A stretch of 46,789 nt of DNA from Gemmatimonadaceae bacterium (GTDB taxonomy: Bacteria; Gemmatimonadota; Gemmatimonadetes; Gemmatimonadales; Gemmatimonadaceae). The stretch covers positions 1 to 46,789 of the forward strand of contig DASXUN010000018.1 of the NCBI GenBank assembly GCA_036504815.1. Direction: 5' to 3'. Below the pieces are notes generated by a model. That model had not been told where the DNA came from and made no database searches. It was given only the letters and a program-made list of their open reading frames with translations. A program made the translations under genes and the position numbers. Below, piece after piece: positions 7,478 through 16,433 of this stretch; the first letter of the stretch is position 1, and each line of letters starts with the position of its first letter.

Positions 7478-8380
7478 CTAGCGTCCGCCGTACGGCTTGG
7501 GCGGGACGGTCCTCAGGAAGAGCCAGAGCGCTCGAATCTCGTCGTCCGTCATCAGCTTCGTGAAGCGGTACGGCATGAGCGAGTCGATGGCCACGCCGCT
7601 CGGGCGCTTTCCTTCGCGCAGGGCACGGAAGAAATCCTCTTCCGTGTAGTGGCCGATGCCGGTGGGCGTGATGTTCGCCGCCGGCTTCCAGTCGGGCGGC
7701 GTGCCGGGAATGTGGCCGCCGGAGAAGCCCTCGCCGTGGCAGCCGGTGCACCCGCCGATCTCGGCGAGGTAGCGCCCGTACTCCGGCGTCACGGCCATCG
7801 GCGCGGCGACCGGATGCTTGTCATGCGCGACCCGCTCGGCCGGGACGAGCGCCAGCTCGCCCTTGGCATACAGCGCGCGGCCAATCGGACCGACGCTGTT
7901 CTTCGCCGGCACGCGATCCACCGGCGGCATCGTTTTGAGATACGCGATGAGCGCGGCGAGGTCGTCGTCGCTCAGGAACTGGAATTCAAGCGACGGCATG
8001 AAGAGCAGCGCGGAGCCGTCGGGCTTCACGCCGTGCCGGATGGCGCGCTCCCAGTCGAGGTCGCTGAGCTGTCCGCCCACGCCGCCCTTGCCGCGCGTCA
8101 GGTTGGCCGCGTACAGCCGGGCGACCGGCGGCACGTCGATGAATTGGCGGCCGCCGAGGTCGGCGCCGTGGCAGTCCACGCACTTGGAGAGCGCCGTGGC
8201 CACGTGGTGGCCGCGCACCAGCGCAAGCGAGTCGGTGGGAATGGTCAGCGGGTGTCCCGCGATGGCGTACCGCCTGTCGATGCCACGCTGCGTGTAGAAG
8301 TACAGCGCGCAGCCGGCCACGAGCAGCAGCACCAGCACGGCACCAACGCCCCACGCGAGTGCGCGGACGATCTTCCTCAT
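7478..8380 (-). CDS. Dihaem cytochrome c
   Basis: A 300-residue protein with an N-terminal hydrophobic segment (RALAWGVGAVLVLLLVAGCALYF) that is either a membrane anchor or, through LVAGC, a possible lipoprotein signal. Two cytochrome c domains follow, each with one haem site: CVDCHG around residue 70 and CTGCHG around residue 215, each with a later methionine as likely axial ligand. Segments such as GGQFIDV...LYAANLTRGKGGVGG match the two-domain cytochromes that act as electron donors to dehydrogenases or oxidases. A GGAGG lies a few bases before the ATG at 8380. It is divergent from speA across about 140 bp. It needs the ccm machinery encoded downstream for haem attachment. Confidence 0.85.
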   Translation of the reverse strand: MRKIVRALAWGVGAVLVLLLVAGCALYFYTQRGIDRRYAIAGHPLTIPTDSLALVRGHHVATALSKCVDCHGADLGGRQFIDVPPVARLYAANLTRGKGGVGGQLSDLDWERAIRHGVKPDGSALLFMPSLEFQFLSDDDLAALIAYLKTMPPVDRVPAKNSVGPIGRALYAKGELALVPAERVAHDKHPVAAPMAVTPEYGRYLAEIGGCTGCHGEGFSGGHIPGTPPDWKPAANITPTGIGHYTEEDFFRALREGKRPSGVAIDSLMPYRFTKLMTDDEIRALWLFLRTVPPKPYGGR

Positions 8381-8522
8381 AGGGGGCCTCCGAAGGAGAA
8401 TGAGAAGAAGCGGACAACATGCATGCCGCGCCGTCCGGCGTCCAATTGCCGGGGGCGCGGCCACGCCGACGTCCGCTCGCCTATCGCGTACGCCGTCCGG
8501 CCTTTGTAGGTTTCGCCACAAC

Positions 8523-10480
<1,958 letters not shown>

Positions 10481-10481
<1 letters not shown>

Positions 10482-11779
10482 TGAACCTCTGGGCTGCCAT
10501 GGCCGCTCCGGCGAGCGGCGGTCCCGACGTCCCCGCGTTGCTGCTGACGCTCGCCGCCGTGCTGGTCGCAACGAAGGTGATCGGCGCGCTCGCGCGGCGC
10601 ATCAACCAGCCGGCGGTGCTTGGCGAGCTTGTCGCCGGCATCCTGCTGGGCGGCTCCGTGCTGGGCGTGCTCGACTCCAACGAGCCCGTGCTGCACGTGC
10701 TGAGCGAGATCGGCGTGCTGATCCTGCTCTTCGAAGTGGGCCTCGAGACCGACCTGCAGTCGCTGCGCCGCGTCGGCGGCGCCGCGCTCACGGTCGGCGG
10801 CGTCGGCATCGTCGTTCCGTTCGCGGGCGGCTTCGCCGTGGCCTCCGCCTTCGGCGCGTCCACCTTCTCGTCGCTCGTGATCGCGGCCGCGCTCACGGCC
10901 ACCTCGATTGGCATCACCGCCCGCGTGCTCGGTGACCTCGGACGCCTGAAGAGCGATGAAGGGCAAATCGTGCTCGGGGCCGCCGTCATCGACGACGTGT
11001 TGGGGCTGGTGATCCTCGCCGTCGTCAGTGGCCTGGTGGCCGGCGAATCGCTGACGACGCTCGGCGTCGCGTCCAAGGCGCTCGTGGCGATCGGTTTCGT
11101 CGTGGCCGCCGTGGTGCTCGGCGCGTACGTTGCGCGTCCGTTGATGGACGCGGTGTCCCGCGTGCGGGTGGCCGGCACCGTGGGCGTCACCGCGCTCGTC
11201 CTCGTCTTCGTCACCGCGGCCATCGCGGCCAGGGTGGGATCGGCGATGATCATCGGCGCGTTCGCCGCGGGGCTCGTCCTGCACCGCACGCCGCAGCGCC
11301 ACGAGATCGAGAAGTGGGTGACGTCGCTCGGCCACGCCCTCGTTCCGGTCTTCTTCGCCTCCGTCGGGGCGGCCGTGGACCTGCGCGCCATGTTTTCGCC
11401 GGCGGCGCTGGGTCTCGGTGCCGCGCTGATCGTCGTCGCCGTGGTAGGGAAGGTCGTGGCCGGCTATGCGCCGTGGTGGTTCAGGGGGCGCAAGCTGCTC
11501 GTGGGCGTGGCGATGGTTCCCCGCGGCGAGGTGGGGCTCATCTTTGCGCAGATGGGCGTGGGCGCGGGCGTGCTCGCCGGCGGGGAGTTCGGCGCGGTGA
11601 TCGCAATGATCGTGGTGACCACCTTCCTCACGCCGCCGCTGCTCGCCCTCGTCGCCGGGCCGTCGCCCACCGGGCGCGGCGATGGCGACGGCGAGAGCGG
11701 GTTGAACGAGCTGGTGGCCGAGGGGGCGCCGCCCGCGCCGCCGCGGCGCGCGACGCAGGCGAGGCCCCGCCTCAACTGA
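10481..11779 (+). CDS. CPA2-family Na+(K+)/H+ antiporter
   Basis: A 432-residue membrane protein with about 12-13 hydrophobic segments. It shows KefB/NapA-like blocks: INQPAVLGELVAGILLGG near the start, LSEIGVLILLFEVGLETDL, ALTATSIGITARVL, and GAAVIDDVLGLVILAVVSG, with an Asp-Asp pair at the ion-binding site. The C-terminal 40 residues are polar and there is no TrkA-N domain, so it is a plain antiporter rather than a Kef channel. It exchanges a monovalent cation for protons at the inner membrane. Its start overlaps the speA stop; coupling to a proton-consuming decarboxylase would make sense for pH homeostasis (inference). It converges on the SRPBCC gene with a 10-bp gap. Confidence 0.88.
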
Positions 11780-11789
11780 GCGCGCCCGA

Positions 11790-12767
11790 TCAGGCCGCTG
11801 CGAGCACTTCCCGCTCGAGCCGCTGATAGCTCGCTTCCATCCCGGCCGTCATCCCGGTGCCGAGGATCATGTCGCGCACTTCCTTGCTCGGATACGTGAT
11901 GAGGAGCGACAGCAGCGTGCCGGCGGGAACCGCGGTGAGCGTCAGCTCGTTGCGCGTCGCCGGACCGGGGACGCCGATCATCGCCTCGGTGGTCACGGCG
12001 CGGTACGGCGCGGCCGACTCGAGCAATTCTCCCTCGAAGCCGAAACGCTGCCCCTGCGCGGCGTTTTCCCACTCGTAGCGATAGCGTCCGCCAACCGTCG
12101 TGGCGACTTCGCAGACGGGCATCGTCCAGCCGTCGGGGCCGAGGAGCCAGCGTTTCATCAGCGCAGGTTCGTGATGCGCGCGCCAGACCTGCTCGACGGT
12201 GCCGCGGATGACGCGGCTCACGCGCACCTGCGTGTCGCTGAGGAGCTGGGCCTCCGCGGCGCGGCTGGCGGCGAAGGACGCGAGGTCGGCGAGCACGCCA
12301 TCGATCTGGCTCATCGCCGACTGCATCCCCTCCATCATCCCCATCTGCACCAGCTGCTCCATGGCCGCGATGCTCGGAAAGCGGGTGACGCTGGTGAAGC
12401 GCGAGCCCGTCGCGGTCTTCTCGAAGTTGAAGACCATGCGCATGGTGGGCATCTCGGCGTTGCGGCGGCCGTCCTCGTGGGCGAAGCCGTCCTCGACTTC
12501 AAAGCAGCGAAGCGGTTCCACCTTGAGGAAGCGGAACCAGCCGCGTGCACGCTCGCCGTCCGGGCCCGACATGTAGTAGTGCGACTCGCCGCCGACGGTC
12601 ATGTCGTGCCGCGTGAAGGTGGCCGGCCACTCCACCGGGCCCCAGAAGCGCTCCAGCTGGCGCGGGTCGGCGTAGGCCTCCCAGAGGCGTTCGACGCTCA
12701 CCGGGTAGTCGGCGACGACGGTGAGGGTGAGGGCGGCGGGATCGGACGAGACGGAGGTGATGGGCAT
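11790..12767 (-). CDS. Tandem SRPBCC/AHSA1-domain protein
   Basis: A 325-residue cytoplasmic protein built from two AHSA1-type START-like domains. The first runs from about residue 10 to 170 (YPVSVERLWEAYADPRQLERFWGP, then VGGESHYYMSGPDGERARGWF). The second runs from about 182 to 322 (IRGTVEQVWRAHHEPALMKRWLLGPDGW, then VGGRYRYEWE). Such domains bind small hydrophobic ligands in a deep cavity. Most family members have a single domain of about 150 residues, so this is a natural fusion or duplication. It lies 3 bp downstream of an ArsR-family gene; ArsR-SRPBCC pairs are a common operon type. The ligand is unknown. Confidence 0.88.
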   Translation of the reverse strand: MPITSVSSDPAALTLTVVADYPVSVERLWEAYADPRQLERFWGPVEWPATFTRHDMTVGGESHYYMSGPDGERARGWFRFLKVEPLRCFEVEDGFAHEDGRRNAEMPTMRMVFNFEKTATGSRFTSVTRFPSIAAMEQLVQMGMMEGMQSAMSQIDGVLADLASFAASRAAEAQLLSDTQVRVSRVIRGTVEQVWRAHHEPALMKRWLLGPDGWTMPVCEVATTVGGRYRYEWENAAQGQRFGFEGELLESAAPYRAVTTEAMIGVPGPATRNELTLTAVPAGTLLSLLITYPSKEVRDMILGTGMTAGMEASYQRLEREVLAAA

Positions 12768-12770
12768 GGG

Positions 12771-13124
12771 CTACTCCTTCGGGGGACGGGACTCGGCGAG
12801 AATGGCGTCGAGTTGGCTGAAGCGTGACGTCCATAGACGCTCGAGCTGTTGGAGGAGCTGGCGCGCGTGCGCCAACTGCTGGGGATTGCCGCGGACGATG
12901 CGTTCGCGGCCCTGCGGGCGCTTGGTCACAAGTCCTGCCTTCTCCAGTACGGCCACGTGCTTCTGCACGGCGGCGAACGACATGTCGTAGCGTGCCGCGA
13001 GGGCGGAGACCGAGGCGTCGCGGCCACTGAGGAGGCGCGTGACGATGTCACGCCGCGTGGTATCCGCGAGGGCGTGGAAGAGGCGGTCGAGGGCCGCCGG
13101 CGAGAGGTGGGATCGTACAACCAT
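12771..13124 (-). CDS. ArsR-family winged-helix repressor
   Basis: A 117-residue protein starting MVVRSHLSPAALDRLFHALADTTRRDIVTRLL, the standard entry of the ArsR/SmtB fold, followed by the recognition region SVSALAARYDMSFAAVQKHVAVLEKAGLVTKRPQGRERI. It lacks the ArsR/SmtB cysteine metal site (no ELCVC), so it belongs to the SdpR-like, non-metal group usually paired with SRPBCC genes. A longer reading to 13289 adds an unrelated basic leader. The start is marked by the operator and promoter described at 13115-13161: the ATG lies inside an inverted repeat about 8 nt after the -10 box, suggesting a leaderless mRNA and direct autorepression. The SRPBCC gene follows after 3 bp. Confidence 0.88.
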   Translation of the reverse strand: MVVRSHLSPAALDRLFHALADTTRRDIVTRLLSGRDASVSALAARYDMSFAAVQKHVAVLEKAGLVTKRPQGRERIVRGNPQQLAHARQLLQQLERLWTSRFSQLDAILAESRPPKE

Positions 13125-13161
13125 TCGGTTGTACGTTAGTGGCACGCGATTCGACGTGCAA
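13115..13161 (-). promoter_or_regulatory. Promoter and autoregulatory operator of arsR-SRPBCC
   Basis: On the minus strand, TTGCAC (13161-13156) is followed after exactly 17 bp by TAACGT (13138-13133), a good -35/-10 pair. An inverted repeat with perfect 8-bp arms, GTACAACC and GGTTGTAC separated by 4 bp, occupies 13115-13134; it overlaps the -10 box and contains the ATG at 13124. Eight bases separate the -10 box from the start codon, so transcription should begin at or beside the A of ATG. Confidence 0.75.
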
Positions 13162-13188
13162 GGGGGGCAATCCGGCATCCATAATGCA

Positions 13189-13212
13189 GAAGGGGCGCGC
13201 GAGCGCCCCTTC
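13189..13212. terminator. Terminator hairpin downstream of sod
   Basis: GAAGGGGCGC pairs perfectly with GCGCCCCTTC around the tetraloop GCGA, giving a 10-bp stem. It lies 26 bp after the stop of the superoxide dismutase gene (minus strand) and upstream of the arsR promoter, which would insulate the two units. Confidence 0.75.
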
Positions 13213-13237
13213 GTCGTACGTCCATCAAGCCGGTCTT

Positions 13238-13846
13238 CTACCGCGCCGAATAGCGCCTTGCCACCTCGGCCCAGTTCACGACGTTCCACCAGGCCTCGAT
13301 GTAATCGGGGCGGCGGTTCTGGTACTTGAGGTAGTACGCGTGCTCCCAGACGTCGAGGCCGAGGATGGCGTGCTTGCCGTCCATCAGCGGGTTGTCCTGG
13401 TTGGGCGTGCTTTCAATGGTCAGCGCGCCGTCGCGACCGGCGACGACCCACGCCCACCCCGAGCCGAACCGCCCGACGGCCGCCGCCTTGAAGGCGTCGC
13501 GGAACTTGCCGAAGTCGCCCCACGTCTTCGTGATCGCCGCGCCGACGTCGCCACCCGGCTCGCCGCCGGCGCTGGGCGCCATCAGTTCCCAGAACAGCGA
13601 GTGATTCCAGTGGCCGCCGCCATTGTTGCGCACCGCCGTGCGCACCGTCTCCGGCACCTGCGCGATGTTGCGGCACAGGTCGCCCAGCGACCAGTTGCCA
13701 AGTTCCGGCGCCTTGTCGATGGCCGCGTTCAGGTTGGTGACGTAGGCGTTGTGGTGCTTGTCGTGGTGGATCGTCATCGTCAGCGCGTCGATGTGCGGCT
13801 CGAGCGCGTTGGCGGCGTAGGGCAGGGGGGGAAGCGTATGGGCCAT
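13238..13846 (-). CDS. sodA: Superoxide dismutase, Fe/Mn type
   Basis: A 202-residue protein of normal family length. It begins [22 protein letters not shown] and carries the metal ligands in order: His27 in [12 protein letters not shown], His in [11 protein letters not shown], Asp in [11 protein letters not shown] and the following His. The [11 protein letters not shown] and [19 protein letters not shown] blocks lean towards manganese or cambialistic enzymes. It lacks a signal peptide and dismutates superoxide in the cytoplasm. A GGAG lies upstream of the ATG at 13846 and a 10-bp palindrome CTAATATTAG upstream of that. A perfect hairpin follows the stop. Confidence 0.95.
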   Translation of the reverse strand: MAHTLPPLPYAANALEPHIDALTMTIHHDKHHNAYVTNLNAAIDKAPELGNWSLGDLCRNIAQVPETVRTAVRNNGGGHWNHSLFWELMAPSAGGEPGGDVGAAITKTWGDFGKFRDAFKAAAVGRFGSGWAWVVAGRDGALTIESTPNQDNPLMDGKHAILGLDVWEHAYYLKYQNRRPDYIEAWWNVVNWAEVARRYSAR

Positions 13847-13878
13847 GGGAGTCTCCAGGGGGGCTGAAGGAAGCTGCT

Positions 13879-13888
13879 CTAATATTAG
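13879..13888 (-). promoter_or_regulatory. AT-rich palindrome in the sod promoter region
   Basis: CTAATATTAG is a perfect 10-bp palindrome 33 bp before the sod start; read on the minus strand it contains TAATAT, a plausible -10 box. No convincing -35 box is seen at 17 bp. It may be a promoter element or operator. Confidence 0.35.
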
Positions 13889-13901
13889 CGGTCTTTCGGG
13901 C

Positions 13902-14546
13902 TTACGGGTTCCCGCGAACGGCCCGGCGGGCCTTGATCGCGCCGAGGATGGCCGGCGAAATGGAGATCAGCACGACGAGAATGATCACTTTCTCCACGTG
14001 CTGTGCCACGCCGGGCACGTACCGTCCCAGCAGGAAGCCCGTCAGCAGCATGGACCAGATCCAGGCGAGCCCGCCCATGATGCTGAACGTCAGGAAGGTG
14101 CGATACCGCATCACCGCCACGCCCGCCACGAGCGGCGCGAAGGTGCGAATGATGGGCATGAACCGGCAGAGGACGACGGTGACCGGGCCCCACTTCTCAT
14201 AGAAGGCGTGCGCCTCATCCACGTACTTCTTCTTGAAGAAGAACGAGTCGTCGCGCTTGAAGATGCGCGGACCGGTGAGCCGCCCCACCCAGTAGTTCGT
14301 GTTGTCGCCGAGGATTGCCGCCGCGCTGAGCAGGCTGCCGAGCGTCACCAGGTCGAACTTGACCGGCGAATCCGGGGTCGCCGACAGCAGCCCGGCCGTG
14401 ACCAACAGCGAGTCGCCGGGGAGGAAAAAGCCGAAGAAGAGCCCGGTCTCGGTGAAGATGATGCCCGCGAGGCCGGCCATGCCGGCCCAGGCGACCAGGG
14501 CGTCGAGGTCGCGGAGCTTGTGGAACAGGTCGAGAATGAGATCCAT
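13902..14546 (-). CDS. DedA-family membrane protein
   Basis: A 214-residue membrane protein of normal DedA length. Diagnostic blocks are [21 protein letters not shown], with the F/LPGDS motif at the first re-entrant loop, [13 protein letters not shown], and [37 protein letters not shown], with the conserved FxRF/IPxIRTFxP arginine region. DedA proteins are inner-membrane transporters implicated in recycling of undecaprenyl phosphate or other lipids and in maintaining proton motive force. It is upstream of sod on the same strand with a gap of about 55 bp. Which lipid it moves cannot be told from sequence. Confidence 0.92.
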   Translation of the reverse strand: MDLILDLFHKLRDLDALVAWAGMAGLAGIIFTETGLFFGFFLPGDSLLVTAGLLSATPDSPVKFDLVTLGSLLSAAAILGDNTNYWVGRLTGPRIFKRDDSFFFKKKYVDEAHAFYEKWGPVTVVLCRFMPIIRTFAPLVAGVAVMRYRTFLTFSIMGGLAWIWSMLLTGFLLGRYVPGVAQHVEKVIILVVLISISPAILGAIKARRAVRGNP

Positions 14547-14577
14547 GGGCGGAAATCTAGCGCCTCGGAACGGCGAT

Positions 14578-14742
14578 TGAGGATCGGGAATCCGGATTTC
14601 GATTTAGGATGGCGAATGCGGATCGCGATTTGCGAATCACAGCCGAAGGCTTCGCGCTCACCGGCCGGCTCGCGGAGGCCCTGATCGCGAGTCGTGGTCC
14701 GAAATCGACCTCCTGAATCCCAATCCGAATTCCCAATCCTCA
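14578..14742. repeat. Inverted pair of the 21-bp dispersed repeat, copies 2 and 3
   Basis: Copy 2 (14578-14598, minus orientation) and copy 3 (14722-14742, plus orientation) are related to copy 1 at 2807-2827 with one mismatch each; the shared core is GGGAATCCGGATT or its complement. They face each other 123 bp apart between the divergent DedA and methyltransferase genes. The stretch next to copy 2 continues with GCGGAT/GCGATT-like units that also follow copy 1. Confidence 0.65.
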
Positions 14743-14756
14743 GTTATCTTCTTGCC

Positions 14757-15557
14757 GTGCCTCTCCTCGATCGCCTCTCCATCGTCTTCCTCTACCCGCA
14801 GGATCCCGTGAACATCGCGGCGACCGTGCGGGCGATGAAGAACATGGGCGTCAGCGACCTGCGCCTGGTGAAGCCGTGCCCGTACGACCCGTTTCGCATC
14901 GAGGGCGTGGCGCACGGGACGCGCGACGTGGTGGAGAAGATCCGGCACTTCGAGACGCTCGACGAGGCGCTCGCGGATTGCCATCGCGTCATCGGCTTCG
15001 CCGGCAAGCGGCGCTCGGCCAAGTGGGAGCGGCTGCCGCCGCGCGCCATCGCCGAGCGCCATGTCGAGGATCTCGCCGCCGGGCACCGCGTCGCGCTCCT
15101 GTTCGGGCAGGAAGATCACGGGCTGCCCAACGACGCCCTCGACCGGGCGCAGGTGCTCTGCATGATCCCCACCACCGAGCACTCGTCGCTGAACCTGGCG
15201 CAGGCCGTGCTGGTGGCGCTCTACGAGTTCCACCTGGTGGCGGGCGACGCCACGCGCCGGGTCGAGGCGCATCGCCACCAGGCCGGTCCGGCCACGCACG
15301 ACGAGTGGGAGCGGCTGTTCGAGGACACCGAACGGGCGCTGGATGCCATCGCCTTCTTCCGGACGCGGAACCCCGAGCTGGTGATGCGCTCGATGCGCAG
15401 CCTGGCCTTTCGCGCGAAGCCTGACGAGCGGGAAGTGACGATGTTGCGCGCGGTCGCCATCGAAGTGCAGCGCACCATCGATCGCATCACGCGCGGCCTG
15501 GCGAAGGGCCCGTGGCGGCGCCGGGGCGAACCGATGCACCCGCCGGAAGAGGGGTGA
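14757..15557 (+). CDS. TrmH/SpoU-family RNA methyltransferase (TrmJ-like)
   Basis: A 266-residue protein read from the GTG at 14757. It starts LSIVFLYPQDPVNIAATVRAMKNMGVSDLRLVKP, the N-terminal block of SPOUT methyltransferases of the TrmJ (tRNA Cm32/Um32) branch, where the more usual HxGNIG is replaced by DPVNIA. The knot motifs follow: VALLFGQEDHGLPNDAL, then MIPTTEHSSLNLAQAVLVALYEF, which binds S-adenosylmethionine. The C-terminal roughly 90 residues are helical (WERLFEDTERALDAIAFF), as in TrmJ dimers. It methylates ribose 2'-O in tRNA or rRNA. The exact target position is not decided by the sequence. The frame is open upstream through a repeat-rich region that I do not regard as coding. 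Confidence 0.85.
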   Translation: MPLLDRLSIVFLYPQDPVNIAATVRAMKNMGVSDLRLVKPCPYDPFRIEGVAHGTRDVVEKIRHFETLDEALADCHRVIGFAGKRRSAKWERLPPRAIAERHVEDLAAGHRVALLFGQEDHGLPNDALDRAQVLCMIPTTEHSSLNLAQAVLVALYEFHLVAGDATRRVEAHRHQAGPATHDEWERLFEDTERALDAIAFFRTRNPELVMRSMRSLAFRAKPDEREVTMLRAVAIEVQRTIDRITRGLAKGPWRRRGEPMHPPEEG

Positions 15558-15691
15558 GCGCAACTCCGCGCGACTTCTTGGCTTAGGCTTGCGCGGCCCT
15601 ATTCAGGCGGTGAAATTCCCTCGCTTGTTTCGCACCAGGTGTCCGCACGTGGTGCAGTCCCCCGTATTCCCTCTCTCCCGGACGACATCCG

Positions 15692-16423
15692 ATGACGGGA
15701 CGCAGGAAGTGGCTGGCGATTCTCGGCGTCGTGGCGATTGCGGTCGCTTCGACGCTGATGTCTGCCTATGCTGGCAATTACCAGACCGCCGCCGTGGCCG
15801 CAGGCACCACGGAGACCGCGACGCAGAAGGCGAACCGCGAGGCGCTCGGCAAGGCGAAGCCCGGGCCCTGGGGGTACAGCGGCGCGTCGGGCTACACCAA
15901 CTATCTGGGACAGGGCACGGGCCGTTCGCCCGTCCAGCCCGTCATCTTCCCGCACCCGGTGCACGTGAACACGCTCAAGATGAACTGCGTGTTCTGTCAC
16001 TTCTCCGCGAACAAGTCGCCGGACCCGGGCCTTCCCGCCGGCTCCACCTGCATGGGTTGCCACGCCATCACCGCGATCGACCGCCCCGAAGTGAAGAAGG
16101 TCGCGGAGGCGTACAACAAGCAGCTGCCGATTCCGTGGGTGCGCGTGCACAAGGTGCCGGAGTACGTGCGGTTCACGCATGTGCGCCACATCAACGTGGG
16201 CATCACGTGCCAGACGTGCCACGGCCAGGTGCAGAACATGGCGCGGGTCTTCCAGTACTCCTCGCTCAACATGGGCTGGTGCGTGTCCTGCCATGTGAAC
16301 GGCTATTCGCGCGCCGAAGGGCTGCGGGCGGCCGGATACGAACCCGACTCCGCCGCGCTCGCCGACGAACGCAAGGGCGTGCGCAAGGTCGCGTCCTACG
16401 ATTGCGCCAACTGCCACTACTAG
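15692..16423 (+). CDS. actA: Alternative complex III subunit A, pentahaem cytochrome c
   Basis: A 243-residue protein with an N-terminal membrane anchor or signal segment (KWLAILGVVAIAVASTLMSAYAG) and five CxxCH haem sites: CVFCH, CMGCH, CQTCH, CVSCH and the terminal CANCH. FPHPVHV and VRFTHVRHINVGITC supply histidine ligands. This is the architecture of ActA, the periplasmic pentahaem subunit that carries electrons out of the complex. It is the first gene of a six-gene actABCDEF operon; actB follows after 10 bp. Haem insertion needs the ccm operon encoded 8 kb downstream on the same strand. Confidence 0.94.
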   Translation: MTGRRKWLAILGVVAIAVASTLMSAYAGNYQTAAVAAGTTETATQKANREALGKAKPGPWGYSGASGYTNYLGQGTGRSPVQPVIFPHPVHVNTLKMNCVFCHFSANKSPDPGLPAGSTCMGCHAITAIDRPEVKKVAEAYNKQLPIPWVRVHKVPEYVRFTHVRHINVGITCQTCHGQVQNMARVFQYSSLNMGWCVSCHVNGYSRAEGLRAAGYEPDSAALADERKGVRKVASYDCANCHY

Positions 16424-16433
16424 AGACCGACGC

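Noticed and set aside
12771-13289. Longer ArsR start at 13289
   Set aside because: The added 55 residues have no family similarity, cross the sod terminator hairpin, and conflict with the promoter-operator placement.
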